This document shows positions 31,636 to 41,403 of a stretch of DNA of 64,000 nt, piece after piece; within the stretch, counting starts at the first letter, position 1, and the number at the start of each line of letters is the position of its first letter. The stretch lies in assembly GCF_009936175.1 (NCBI RefSeq), contig NZ_AP019773.1, positions 372,001-436,000 on the forward strand, read 5' to 3'. The notes under the pieces were generated by a model, which had not been told where the DNA came from, ran no database searches, and saw only the letters and a list, made by a program, of their open reading frames with translations. The translations under genes and the position numbers were made by a program. Origin of the DNA: Bartonella quintana. GTDB lineage: Bacteria; Pseudomonadota; Alphaproteobacteria; Rhizobiales; Rhizobiaceae.

Positions 31636-32506
31636 GTTCTATATGCATTTAATTTAAACGAGAGAAGCAGGTAGAGTGATGGTCACGTCCCATTTGTTAA
31701 GAACAGCAGTGTTACGGGGAAGAAGTATGACCTCAATAGCTAATCAAGGATTGGCAAAGGATTGACCGTTTATGGAGGCTAAGTCTTTCAGATTGTATGA
31801 GGGCTGAAAATTTTACCCATCGTTTTATTGAAGATGTTCATTTTATTTTAAAACGGAGTTTCAAAGGCAAGAATTTGCTTTACCCCTCAAGATAAAGGTG
31901 GAGCCTTCATCGCTAAGAGTTATGAAATCTGGTGTCAGAAAGGAATCCTCACAACTGGTTTTGGTAATGCTTTTCAAGAACTATAGGTTATGATGGTGAA
32001 GCTGTGAGAAGGATATCACCTTTTCTCAGATACATCTGTGTGCTGGAAGTTATAGATTGTTGAGCAGGACTATAGAGAACATCAGCATGAAAGGGCAGTG
32101 TTGGCAAAAGTGAGCCAAGATTTGATAACGAAAGGTCATATTGTGATGGATGCTGTGCGTCAAGCTTTACATTTTTTCTTGACGACAGAGAGCAGACATG
32201 ACGCTGCTCAAGCAGCTTAGCTTATTGATAGTGGTGAAAATACATCAGTTATTTTGAGAATGGTTATGTTCAAAGGTAGCAAAGAGAAGGAGTGAGGAAG
32301 CAAGACTGTTTTTCTGTCATTTTCCTTTCTGCTTAAACAAGAGGACAGTGCATGACGATGTTGAACATTTTTCCAGAGAACGCCACTTTATGGAAGTTAC
32401 TTTTAATAAATGCGAATATTTCAAACGTATCTCCTTAAATGGGATAAAAGGCTGCTTTTTTATGGGATTCTTAGTTATGCTTTAATCGCGCTCTGAATTA
32501 GAGAGT
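31628..32506 (+). repeat. 879-bp direct repeat, copy 1
   Basis: This block recurs at 52969-53847 at a constant offset of 21341 bases, with no net insertion or deletion. By eye I count four substitutions (about 99.5% identity). It starts in the last codons of ispE (TGCTTTAG). Inside are broken reading frames interrupted by stops, with phrases such as VMDAVRQALHFFLTTESRHDAAQAA and ENTSVILRMVMFKGSKEKE that look like the remains of a real protein. I cannot assign the family. No terminal inverted repeats or transposase were found. Confidence 0.93.
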
Positions 32507-32624
32507 GAGGTGCATAAAATCTAGGATATTCACGGATGAGAAAATGGAAGAATGGGGGATTGATTGTACAGTGAGGGAGAGTATGGTAGAAAAGATACTT
32601 TAGGAATAGGCTCTTTATAGGTCT

Positions 32625-33168
32625 GAGTAAGCATACAAGGCTGGATTTCCTGTTTTTGGTAACAGGTTACAGGGGCTTTTGGAATTGGTGCAGTTGCGTG
32701 GCCTTTTATACATCAGCTATGGCCAGATGAGACTGTTCTGGTAGATTCTTTTGTTGAGGTTGACCTTTCTGGCATTGAAGAAGGCATATCGGTGACGGTA
32801 AAGTGGCGTGGGCAGCCTGTTGTTATTTGCAATCGGACTGCAAAAGAGATTGCTGAAGCTCGCACTACTGAATTGCGTATTCTGAAAGATCGTCAAGCGC
32901 GCAACCCTAATCTGGAGAGTGCAGAAGAAGCGAGGGATTTTGCACGTTCAGCAAGCAAGGGATGTGAGAATTGGCTCATTCTTATTAATCTTTGTACGCA
33001 TATAGGCTGTCTAACATTTGAGCAATCTGGTAGATTGGGGCATGGCTGTTTTCGTGTCGTGGATCTGTTTACGATACAGTAGGAAAAGTGCGCTCAGGGC
33101 CAGCCAACTATAATTTAGCCATTCCACCTTATCGATTTCTTTCTAATACTTTGCTGAAAATAAGATAA
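32625..33168 (+). pseudogene. petA: Ubiquinol-cytochrome c reductase iron-sulfur subunit, broken
   Basis: Remnant of the Rieske protein of the bc1 complex. TRLDFLFLVTG, then after a frameshift TGAFGIGAVAWPFIHQLWPDE, KWRGQPVVICNRTAKEI and ENWLILINLCTHIGCLTF follow the family. A second frameshift follows near 33045. The other frame continues as WLFSCRGSVYDTVGKVRSGP to a stop at 33168. The second cluster motif, normally C-x-C-H-G-S-H, reads SCRGSV, so at least a cysteine/histidine ligand pair is damaged in addition to the frameshifts. No functional protein can result. Confidence 0.88.
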
Positions 33169-33172
33169 AGTG

Positions 33173-34274
33173 ATGACAAGATTTCCTCCCTATTTTCCTA
33201 AAAATGCTGTTGCTCGTTGGTGATAAGCGTTTACCGCTTCTCCGTTTTTTTACAATGCGTTTGTCGTTTTTCCTGTTCCGCGTAATCTTAATTATTTTTA
33301 TACATTTGGCGGTATTTTGACTGTTATGTTTTTATTGCAGCTTTTAACTGGCATTGTATTGGCTATCCATTAGTAGCAGATGTTCATTTGGCTTTTGCAA
33401 CTGGTGAACGATTTCGGTGGGGCCAGTTTGGTTGGCTTTTTCGTCCATGGCATTCTGTAGGTTCTTCATTCTTTTTTAGCGCTGTCTCTATTCATTTGGC
33501 ACGCGGGCTTTATTATGGTTCTTATAAAAATATGCGAGAAATGGTTTGGGTCATAGGAATTTTCATCTATATCATCATGATGGCAATAGCATTTTTTGGT
33601 TATGGGTTGATTTTGGGGATGATGTCTGCTTCAGCTGCTTCAGTGGTTGCTGATCTTTTAAAAGCTATTCTTTGGGTGGGGACGCAGTTGCATGAGGCAC
33701 TTCTTGGTGGTGATAGCGTGGGGCAACCGGTACTTAACCGTTTTTATATTTTCCATTATTTTTGTCATTTCTTTTGCTGTTTTTTTGATCTTTTTTGCTT
33801 GTTTTTTGTTTTATATGCCTGATTATATATATGGGGCAGGCTGAAAATTATAGTGTTGTTGATTCTTTCAAGGCGCCTCTAGTCCGAAGTGGTATTTTTT
33901 GCCCTTTTATGCTATGCTTCACGCTATAACTTTTGGTATCGGTATTCTTTCATCAACTTTTGCGGGCGTTATTATATTAGCGGGTTCGGTTTTCATTTTA
34001 ATTTTTGTTCCATGGTTAGACCGCTTTAAAATATGCTCTGCAAGATACCGACCTGTTTATAAAATTTTCTTTTGGGCGTTGATTATTGATGTTGTTTTTC
34101 TTGGTTGGCTTGGGGTCAAGAAAAATCAGTCATACGATTCTTTTATGGACACAATTGCCTTCAACTTATTATTTTATATTCTTTTTAATTGTTTTGCCGA
34201 TCGTACCTCTTTTTGAAAGGAGTCGTTCTTTTCCTGCTCCAATTATTGAAGATATGAAACCGAAAAAACAATAG
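33173..34274 (+). pseudogene. petB: Cytochrome b of the bc1 complex, broken
   Basis: Recognisable cytochrome b split over several frames with internal stops. The pieces are MTRFPPYFPKNAVARW then TGA; FVVFPVPRNLNYFYTFGGILTVMFLLQLLTG; FFFSAVSIHLARGLYYGSYKNMREMVW; and FLPFYAMLHAITFGIG with PWLDRFKICSARYRPVYKIFFW. Heme histidines in RPWHSVGSS and SIHLARG persist. The Qo-site PEWY motif is PKWY (33884-33895), and the frame changes just before it. The C terminus ends in APIIEDMKPKKQ. Confidence 0.9.
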
Positions 34275-34299
34275 ATTGATTATTATATTATTATAGATT

Positions 34300-35142
34300 T
34301 TTTTTCCGAGTGTTGCTCGTAATATTTTTGATAAAGAAAAGGAGTTTTTTCTTTCCCCTTGCGTGCTCCTAAAAAACAGGAATGGAGTTTTTCAGGGCCA
34401 TTCGGGCTTTAGATAAGATGCAATTGCAAATTGCAGTGTGGGTTGAAGGTTTATAAAAAAAGTCTGTTCTGGTTGCCATGGGCTAAAATATGTGGCTTTT
34501 CATGATTTAAAGGCTCTTGGCTATGATCAGGAACAGATTAAGGCTTTTGTTAGGTAATACGAAGTGAGCGATGCTCCTAATAGAGAAGGAAAATTTTTTA
34601 AATGTGCTGGGGTTGCAACAGACACTTTTCCTTCACCCTTTGCTAACGAAGAAGAAGCAAGATTTATTCATAATAGTGCTTATCCTCCAGATTTATCATT
34701 GATGGCACATGCGTGTATCGTGTTTTTGCCGTTTCCTGCTTTTATTTCTAATATACTGAATCATTATAATACTGCTGGACCAAATTATAATTATATTACA
34801 GCTCTTTTAACAAGATATCAGAAAGCGCCAGAAAATACCAAGATTGCGGATGGTTATTGGTAAAATCCCTACTTTATTGCAGGTAATGCTTTAGCTATGG
34901 CATCTCCTTTAAGTGATGGTCTTATTTCGTATGAGGATGGAACTCCAGAAACGGTTGAACATTATGCGCGTGATGTTTCTGCTTTTTTGATGTGGGTAGC
35001 TGATCTCCACATGAAAATTCGTAAAAAAATTGGTTTTCATGTTATTTTATTTTTAATCATTTTTGTTTGGCTTGTTTATATTTTAAAAGTTTGGATTTGG
35101 AGGAGTTTAGAAGAGGAATTTGAGAAGGAGAAAAAAGGCTAG
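34300..35142 (+). pseudogene. petC: Cytochrome c1 of the bc1 complex, broken
   Basis: Remnant of the membrane-anchored c1 subunit; the 5' limit is uncertain. KKQEWSFSGPFG is followed by stops. A run of seven As at 34455-34461 shifts the frame away from VCSGCHGLKYVAFHD, the heme-binding CxxCH region (34465-34479). In-frame stops follow after KAFVR and after KIADGYW, between recognisable blocks (YEVSDAPNREGKFF, PYFIAGNALAMASPLSDG). The membrane tail FHVILFLIIFVWLVYILKVWIW ends at 35142. The axial-methionine block (ALAMASPLSD) is preserved. Confidence 0.9.
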
Positions 35143-35224
35143 GATTACTGGTCTTAAAAGAATATAGGGAACAAATCCAGTTACGATGCATTGAGGTTTT
35201 GTAAAGTAAAATGGAGATATTAAA

Positions 35225-35665
35225 ATGAAAAAAATTGTATTTACTACTCTTATGACAGTTTTGATGGCTTCTAGTGCTTATGCTCAGTCTTCTGTGGCGC
35301 CTCCTGAACTTGAGATGATTGCTTCGATGGGGGTGGTACAGGTGGGTTCAGATATATCTGCGCGTTATGTGACACCTTTGGCAACTGATTTCGTTGCATC
35401 AAGCCTTATTGGTGCAAGTGTATACAACATAGAAAACGAGAATATTGGCGAAGTGAAAGATATTATTTTGCGTGAAAAGAGTATCATGGGGTTTGTTATC
35501 GCTGTTGGTGGTTTTCTTGGTATAGGGGAGAGTTATGTAGTCGTTTCTCCAGAAACGATTCAGATGACAAATGATTATGGCAAGTGGAAGCTTATTACGA
35601 ATGCGACAAAGGATTCTTTGAAGGAAGCTCCAACATTTAAATATGAAGGACGTTGGATACACTAA
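35225..35665 (+). CDS. Secreted PRC-barrel domain protein
   Basis: A 146-residue protein with a signal peptide (MKKIVFTTLMTVLMASSAYAQ). It then has a PRC-barrel domain from about 55 to 125: ASSLIGASVYNIENENIGEVKDIILREKSIMGFVIAVGGFLGIGESYVVVSPE. Such domains are small beta-barrels seen in RimM and in exported proteins of Rhizobiales. The function here is unknown. GGAG lies just before the ATG, and a strong intrinsic terminator follows, so it is a single-gene transcript. It is intact although it lies directly after the ruined pet genes. Confidence 0.85.
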   Translation: MKKIVFTTLMTVLMASSAYAQSSVAPPELEMIASMGVVQVGSDISARYVTPLATDFVASSLIGASVYNIENENIGEVKDIILREKSIMGFVIAVGGFLGIGESYVVVSPETIQMTNDYGKWKLITNATKDSLKEAPTFKYEGRWIH

Positions 35666-35693
35666 TTTTTCCTTTCTTTCGTTTGTGAATATA

Positions 35694-35732
35694 ACAGCCG
35701 CTATCATATCTATGATGGCGCTGTTTTTGTTT
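35694..35732 (+). terminator. Intrinsic terminator of the PRC-barrel gene
   Basis: ACAGCCGCTATCAT pairs with ATGATGGCGCTGT around the loop ATCT (one bulged C, one T-G pair), followed at once by TTTTTGTTT. It begins 28 bp after the stop codon. Confidence 0.85.
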
Positions 35733-36334
35733 CAGAAAATCTTTTGAAAAACTTTAAAAAATTCTATAAAATAGGCTACTTTAGTTTCTCAAAATTCGAT
35801 TATCTTTAGTAAAATCAATATATTAATCAAATAAGATGGAATCTTAAGGTTATCGTTCTCTAGCGTATTTTCTACGATTAGTGCTCTTTGGATAGGAGAT
35901 GGTATAGAGTCACCTGTTTAGCTAAAAGTGTTTTGGGTTGTAATATTTTTGCTCCTAGATTTTGCAGTCATGTTGTAATTGTCCATTTTCTTAATCCGTG
36001 TATTAATTTTTTGATATTTTCTTGGGTTTTACACCTCATAAAATATGTCTCTAAAACTTTCTTTTTGGTTCGTATCTTGTCACTTTCACCATAAATGAAT
36101 CTTGCAATTTTCAATTGATCTAATTTCAAATATTGCAGTTTGTTTAGAAAAAATGGAAAGAAAAAATCTGTTTGGAGTTTATTTTTCTTCAACGTTAGAT
36201 AATAATAGATAATGCTTATTGTTACGTCTTTCCAATTTATTATAGACAACGTTGTACTACACTTTAAGGATGTAAAAAGAACTCAACCCAGATGTAGTTA
36301 CGCATTTTTAGAGGTATAGAGGCGTTTAGAGTGA
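35733..36334. other. Gene-free gap between convergent PRC-barrel gene and ychF
   Basis: About 600 very AT-rich bases. Two overlapping antisense ORFs (35888-36094 and 35968-36249) have no domain features and look like chance frames. No repeat or RNA gene was recognised. Confidence 0.4.
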
Positions 36335-37438
36335 TTAGGTATTATATTTAAACAATATGATATCGCCATCTTGCACAATGTATTCTTTGCCTTCATCGCG
36401 GGCTTTGCCCGCTTCTTTTGCACCGTTTTCTCCCCCTAGAGCAATATAATCCTCGTAGCTGATGGTTTGGGCACGAATGAAGCCGCGTTCAAAATCTGAA
36501 TGGATAATACCAGCTGCCTGAGGTGCTTTAGTCCCACGGGGGATTGTCCATGCTCGCGTTTCTTTAGGTCCACAGGTGAAATAGGTAATGAGGTCAAGCA
36601 AATGGTAACCAGCACGAATGAGGCAATTGAGACTTGATTCGACGAGCTCTAGAGCACTAAGATATTCTATGGCTTCTGCGTCATTAAGTTGAGTGATCTC
36701 AGCTTCAATGGAGGCAGAAATGATAATGCTTTGAGCGTTTTGCGTTGTTGCCATTTTCTCAACAGTTTGGGTAAAGCTATTTCCATGAGCGGCATCATTT
36801 TCGCTCACATTGCAAACATAAAGTACGGGTTTGGAGGTTAAAAGATTCAAACTATCAAGGATGCGGCGCTCATCGGAAGAGATCTCTTTGAGTAATGACC
36901 GGACAGGACTTCCTTTCTGCAGTAAGTTTAATGCTGCTTCCATAATAGGAAGAATTATCAGAGCTTCTTTATCTTTTCCGGTTGCACGTTTGCGGATTTG
37001 TACGATTCGTCGCTCAAGACTTTCAAGATCAGCAAGCATGAGTTCCGTTTCAACAGTTGTGGCATCAGAGACGGGATCAATGCGTCCTTCTACGTGGGTA
37101 ATATCATTATCTTGAAAACAGCGCAAAACGTGGATGATGGCATCAACTTCACGGATATTGGCTAAAAATTTATTGCCTAAACCTTCACCTTTTGAAGCGC
37201 CACGTACGAGTCCGGCAATATCAATAAAACTGATGCGTGTGGGAATGATTTCTTTTGAACCAGCGATCGATGCAATTTTTTCCATTCGCGAATCTGGAAC
37301 AGCGACTTCTCCAGTGTTTGGCTCGATTGTACAAAAAGGATAATTGGCAGCTTGTGCTGTGGCTGTTTTTGTTAATGCATTAAAAAGGGTTGATTTACCG
37401 ACATTAGGGAGTCCAACGATACCGCATTTAAAACCCAT
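36335..37438 (-). CDS. ychF: Redox-regulated ATPase YchF
   Basis: An Obg-family P-loop protein that hydrolyses ATP (in human OLA1 and E. coli) and binds ribosomes. It has 367 residues, the standard length. Walker [15 protein letters not shown] lies at 8-21 and DIAGLVRGASKGEGLGN is the switch region. The C-terminal TGS domain contains KAPQAAGIIHSDFERGFIRA. pth and rplY, its usual Rhizobiales partners, lie further along on the same strand, separated by the transpeptidase gene and decayed DNA. Confidence 0.96.
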   Translation of the reverse strand: MGFKCGIVGLPNVGKSTLFNALTKTATAQAANYPFCTIEPNTGEVAVPDSRMEKIASIAGSKEIIPTRISFIDIAGLVRGASKGEGLGNKFLANIREVDAIIHVLRCFQDNDITHVEGRIDPVSDATTVETELMLADLESLERRIVQIRKRATGKDKEALIILPIMEAALNLLQKGSPVRSLLKEISSDERRILDSLNLLTSKPVLYVCNVSENDAAHGNSFTQTVEKMATTQNAQSIIISASIEAEITQLNDAEAIEYLSALELVESSLNCLIRAGYHLLDLITYFTCGPKETRAWTIPRGTKAPQAAGIIHSDFERGFIRAQTISYEDYIALGGENGAKEAGKARDEGKEYIVQDGDIILFKYNT

Positions 37439-37704
37439 GAGTGCTTTCTTCTCTGTTGATTGTTATCAAGGATAAAGTTTAAAGTTTCTTTGGCACTTCT
37501 ATAGCATATTTTGAGAAGAGTCATAGTCTCCTGTTGCTGTAAGGAAGAAAAAAAGCTTACGCTGAAAAGCCATTTGTCTTTTTTACCCCATTTTAAAAAA
37601 TCTTACTCTTCATCATAAAAGAATCCCAAATTAACGTTAACAGTGCGCTAAGTTTTTTATAGTATGCAGGTCTGTATGAAAAATTAATCGGAGAAAATAT
37701 AAGA

Positions 37705-38448
37705 GTGTTATCTCGTCGTGCTTTTTTAATTACAGTACCTCTGGCTTTGGTTGGCTGTGCTACTCGTCAGTCAGATATGTCATTTTTTTCTTCCCAACAG
37801 GTTCAATACATTCCGGCAGAAATACAGGCCTTATATGGGCCTGTAACAAATGAGCCTTATTTATTACCTGCTGTAGATCTTTCGACAGTTGATCCAAAAT
37901 TTTGGCGTCAGCAAGTGATTTATTATACATCTTATTCACCTGGAACACTGGTTATAGATACGCAGGAATGTTTTCTTTACCTTATTGGTGAGAATGGAAA
38001 AGCTTTGCGTTATGGCATTGGTGTTGGTAAGGAAGGGTTAGCGTTTGAAGGTGAGGGAACTGTACAGCGCAAGCGTCGGTGGCCAAGTTGGGCTCCTACT
38101 GCGGCAATGATGGCTCGAGAACCAGAACGTTATGGTCATCTGGGGAAAGGAATGCCACCAGGCCCCGATAATCCATTAGGGGCACGAGCACTTTATCTTT
38201 TCAGAAATGGGAAGGATACGCTCTTCCGCATTCATGGTTCAAATGAGTCATGGTCAATTGGCCGTGCTATTTCAAGCGGGTGTATTCGTTTGCTTAATCA
38301 AGATATCATTGATCTTTATGATCGTGTTCCCAATGGGGCGCGTGTAGTCGTGTTGCAAAACGGTGAGAATAGCGGTAGTGTTTTAGGTCAACAATCAAAT
38401 GTTTACGATCCACTACAGTCAACGATCAATCCAAGTGAATTTTTTTAA
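37705..38448 (+). CDS. L,D-transpeptidase (YkuD), lipoprotein-like
   Basis: A 247-residue envelope enzyme starting at GTG 37705. MLSRRAFLITVPLALVGC ends in a plausible lipobox, so Cys18 may be lipidated. It may instead use the Tat-like RR. The YkuD catalytic signature HGSNESWSIGRAISSGCIRL has His177 and the nucleophile Cys193. These enzymes make 3-3 peptidoglycan cross-links or attach proteins to peptidoglycan. It is transcribed opposite to ychF and pth and sits between them. Confidence 0.92.
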   Translation: MLSRRAFLITVPLALVGCATRQSDMSFFSSQQVQYIPAEIQALYGPVTNEPYLLPAVDLSTVDPKFWRQQVIYYTSYSPGTLVIDTQECFLYLIGENGKALRYGIGVGKEGLAFEGEGTVQRKRRWPSWAPTAAMMAREPERYGHLGKGMPPGPDNPLGARALYLFRNGKDTLFRIHGSNESWSIGRAISSGCIRLLNQDIIDLYDRVPNGARVVVLQNGENSGSVLGQQSNVYDPLQSTINPSEFF

Positions 38449-38589
38449 TTCCAAGGAGCACTCGTTTGGTGAGTTTCATTGGGTTGTTTTGGTTTGCTGC
38501 TCAATGAGCTCTGTTGCAAAATAAAGAGTATATGCGCAAATATTGCATAAAACAGTACTGATTTGTTTTGTGAACTCTCTTCTATGCCC

Positions 38590-39165
38590 CTCACTTTTTA
38601 GGAGCATAGGACGATTGCATCAGAGATGAGCAATCCCATAAAAGGAGAAGTTTTTATCAAAGAGGCGATAGGTGTGAAGCGGTCACGTTTATTAAAGGAT
38701 GCTTCAACAAAGTAGCATTCTTTATAAAAATGTTCACCATCGTTGTGTTGTGCTATTTTGCAGTTTGGTTTGGATGAGAAGAAAGAACAAGGATGCATTT
38801 TGTTTCCTCATCCCTTCTGTTCATGCATCTGAACATAACTTCTATCATCTCCCTAACAACTGGTGTATTTTCCTCTCCATCAACAAACAAGCTGCTTGGA
38901 TAACTGCATTCCAGTCCCCTGTTCTTAAGAAGAAAACACAAAGCTTAGCTCAAGGTTATTGACCACAGCAAACAAAGCACTTCAGGGTCAAATCTTGGCC
39001 CTGCTTTTTGCAACATTTCCCTCTCATGCTGCCCTTTCTCTTTCTATAATAGCCCACAATACAATCTATAGTTTCCCACACAGGAAGAAGTGAGGACAAA
39101 GAAAGGTAATATCACTCCTCACAGATTACCATCATAGTTCGTACGCTTAGGAAGAAGCCAGTCTG
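38590..39165 (-). repeat. Diverged third copy of the 879-bp repeat element (inverted)
   Basis: The complement of this stretch aligns by eye with the central and right parts of the repeats at 31.6 and 53.0 kb. Shared blocks include the start near CCCATAAAA, GTTTATTAAA with AAAAATGTTCA, CCTCA..CCTTCT..GAACATAAC, ATCTATAGTTTCC-type text and GGTAATATC..CTCACAG. Identity is clearly much lower than between copies 1 and 2. Reading frames are broken. Confidence 0.6.
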
Positions 39166-39169
39166 GCAC

Positions 39170-39325
39170 CATCATTATTTTTGCCAACAACCCCCAATGG
39201 TGCAGACAGCTCTTGCATTGAGACGGTTCCTAAGAGGCATTTTTACTCTTTTCTTCAATATTTTTATCCACACAGCCAATCCGGCTTGTGACGTGGAAGC
39301 GAATAGTTTTGTTTGATCCAACATA
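39170..39325 (-). pseudogene. Integrase-like N-terminal scrap
   Basis: Read on the minus strand this gives VWIKILKKRVKMPLRNRLNARAV, which matches VWIKSLEKRGNMPLVNRLNKSRW from the ORF at 59458. The downstream part is broken. The MPLxNRLN...GAGKYNDGA pattern is reminiscent of the arm-binding N terminus of phage-type tyrosine integrases; this family guess is from memory. Confidence 0.4.
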
Positions 39326-39482
39326 AACAGGTTTGAAACGAGAGTATCTTAAGTATCTCATGATTATCTTTATAAACAAGATCTTGTACGAAGTTGATAA
39401 GCGCTTCCCAAACTGGATGCCAACGGTTTTTCTAGCACCAACCAGGACTATAACATTGATCGATGGATACTATGCCACTTAC

Positions 39483-39530
39483 CATGGATACATGGATACA
39501 TGGATACATGGATGCATGGATGCATGGATG
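39483..39530. repeat. 8-bp tandem repeat, six units
   Basis: CATGGATA occurs three times in a row, followed by CATGGATG three times. The array lies inside an 85-codon plus-strand ORF (39333-39590) of no known family, where it reads as an alternating His/Tyr/Met/Asp/Trp stretch. An 8-bp unit shifts the frame when the number of units changes, so it could vary by slippage. Confidence 0.85.
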
Positions 39531-39827
39531 TACCTCATTTACCTGACGAAAGGGGAAACTCTCATCCTTGACTTCTGGCTTTTAAAATAAAATGAATGCT
39601 TTCAACAAAAAACGGGTAGGGTTTTCAGTACTCACGCCTATCCTAACAGACTTACCATCCGTAAACGGTAAATCTTTTGCTGATTGCTGCACTGTATTGA
39701 TGGAAGACTTCTGCTAGTAATACGCCTTTTTTATAAATGGAACGCTTTACAAATGGGATATTACCACCAATCCATTCTGATTTCATAATCTTAACTTAAG
39801 CTATAAAACCGATAGAAATAAGCTTGT

Positions 39828-40409
39828 TTATTGCAGGTTTTTCTTTTTCGTTGCTTGTGAGATTGTGTCCATAAAGAGACATCTATCACCTTTTATAAGG
39901 AGAGCAATGTTTTTTGCAATTGCGTCTAAGAGAGGAGATAACCACTCTTGATCAGATTTCGTAAAGTTTCCGAGAACATGCTGGTGAACAAGTTCTTTGG
40001 AACCAGGATGTCCGATCCCTAAGCGTACGCGACAGTAGTCAATGCCACAATGAGCATCAATGGATTTTATACCATTGTGTCCATTATTTCCGCCAGCGGT
40101 TTTTACACGCACTTTCCCGGGAGGTAAGTCCAACTCATCGCAAATGACAATAAAATTTTTCAAGTCTAATTTATAAAATCGTAAAACTTCACCGATGGCT
40201 TGGCCAGAGAGGTTCATGAAAGTTTGAGGTTTTATAAGAAAAGTTTTTTCACCATCTATGAGACCATTGGAGATTTCTGCTTGAAATTTTTTCGACCATG
40301 GAGAAAAGGAGAAGGACTGATAAATGGCATCAATAACCATGAAACCAATATTATGGCGGTTATTTTGATACTGTAAACCAGGATTGCCAAGACCAGCAAT
40401 GAGCCACAT
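39828..40409 (-). CDS. pth: Peptidyl-tRNA hydrolase
   Basis: It releases tRNA from prematurely dropped peptidyl-tRNA. It has 193 residues. [21 protein letters not shown] has the catalytic His19, with [18 protein letters not shown] and [29 protein letters not shown] as further family blocks. It lies 81 bp downstream of rplY on the same strand, the usual rplY-pth pairing. Confidence 0.96.
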   Translation of the reverse strand: MWLIAGLGNPGLQYQNNRHNIGFMVIDAIYQSFSFSPWSKKFQAEISNGLIDGEKTFLIKPQTFMNLSGQAIGEVLRFYKLDLKNFIVICDELDLPPGKVRVKTAGGNNGHNGIKSIDAHCGIDYCRVRLGIGHPGSKELVHQHVLGNFTKSDQEWLSPLLDAIAKNIALLIKGDRCLFMDTISQATKKKNLQ

Positions 40410-40490
40410 GCAGACCTTCAGTGAAATGAGAGGGGTTAAATAAATATCTCATAAGTTGAGGCGGGAAAAATTCCCACCTGCTGAAATTTA

Positions 40491-41117
40491 TTAAGTTTTT
40501 GCGTTATCTTTATCATTCTCTTGTTCTGAACTATCATCACTCACATTCATGCCAGCAGGGGCTGCAATAGTTGCAATAGTAAAGTCTCGATCTTGAATCA
40601 CTGGAGTAACATCCTTTGGCAATTTTACTGCTGAAATATGGATAGAATCACCAATAGAGTAGTTGGAGAGATCAATCTCAATGGCTTCAGGGATAGCATT
40701 TGCTGGAGCAATACATTCAATTTCGTGGCGAACAATATTTAAAACACCTCCCTTTTTAAGTCCAGGAGCTGTATCTTCATTAAAGAAATGTACTGGAATA
40801 CTCACTTCCACAACTGATTGCGCTGAAACACGCAAGAAATCTACATGGATGGGAAAGTCACGAACGGGATCCAATTGGTAATCTTTTGGCAGAACCATAA
40901 TTTTCTGTTGGCCAACTGCAATAGTGGCAACAGTGGTACGAAAACCACCGGCGTAAATTTTATAGAAGATTTCTTTATAGGAAACTGCGATGGCCAAAGG
41001 AGGCTGTTTATCGCCATAAATGACAGCTGGAATGAAACCGTTGCGGCGAAGTTCACGGGAGGACCCCTTACCAACCCGCTCGCGTAGTTCGGCCTTAAGA
41101 GTGTAGCTTTTACTCAT
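40491..41117 (-). CDS. rplY: 50S ribosomal protein L25/general stress protein Ctc
   Basis: The long, two-domain (Ctc/TL5) form of L25, which binds 5S rRNA. It has 208 residues. The N-terminal L25 domain begins [35 protein letters not shown], and the C-terminal beta-domain contains [24 protein letters not shown]. An acidic tail ([16 protein letters not shown]) ends the protein. The ATG follows AAAAGGAC. It is followed by pth. Confidence 0.95.
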   Translation of the reverse strand: MSKSYTLKAELRERVGKGSSRELRRNGFIPAVIYGDKQPPLAIAVSYKEIFYKIYAGGFRTTVATIAVGQQKIMVLPKDYQLDPVRDFPIHVDFLRVSAQSVVEVSIPVHFFNEDTAPGLKKGGVLNIVRHEIECIAPANAIPEAIEIDLSNYSIGDSIHISAVKLPKDVTPVIQDRDFTIATIAAPAGMNVSDDSSEQENDKDNAKT

Positions 41118-41403
41118 AATTTAAGTCCTTTTACATGATTGGAGATCCATCAAAAACCAACAACAGTTTTTGTATGAATATGAAGATATACGCTGATAAG
41201 CAGCGATTGCTTCATCCTGCGTTGCCTCCAAGGGTGTCTACGCAGAAATTTATCCTATAATTCAAATCATTTGCAGATGCAAGAGTTGTGGGGAAAAATC
41301 GATGATTTCTACCGTTAAGAAAAAGGAAATGTTACAAGCATGATAACAGATGGAGAATAAACTAATACGAACCGACATATTCAAAATAAAATTTGGAGAT
41401 GTT

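Larger units (their letters stand above)
38449..39827. other. Decayed region between the L,D-transpeptidase and pth
   Basis: About 1.4 kb with no intact gene. It holds a diverged inverted relative of the 879-bp repeat (about 38590-39165) and then, on the minus strand, a scrap that matches the integrase-like ORF at 59.5 kb. An 8-bp tandem repeat lies at 39483-39530. The last 300 bases show nothing recognisable. Confidence 0.6.

Noticed and set aside
31628..32506. 879-bp repeat as an insertion sequence
   Set aside because: No terminal inverted repeats, no target-site duplication and no transposase motif in any frame; it is therefore listed as a repeat only.
32625..35142. petABC breaks as programmed frameshifts or sequencing errors
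   Set aside because: There are too many separate stops and shifts in all three genes, with ligand residues changed as well.
39483..39530. Tandem octamers as a CRISPR array
   Set aside because: Units are 8 bp, contiguous and without spacers; no cas gene is nearby.
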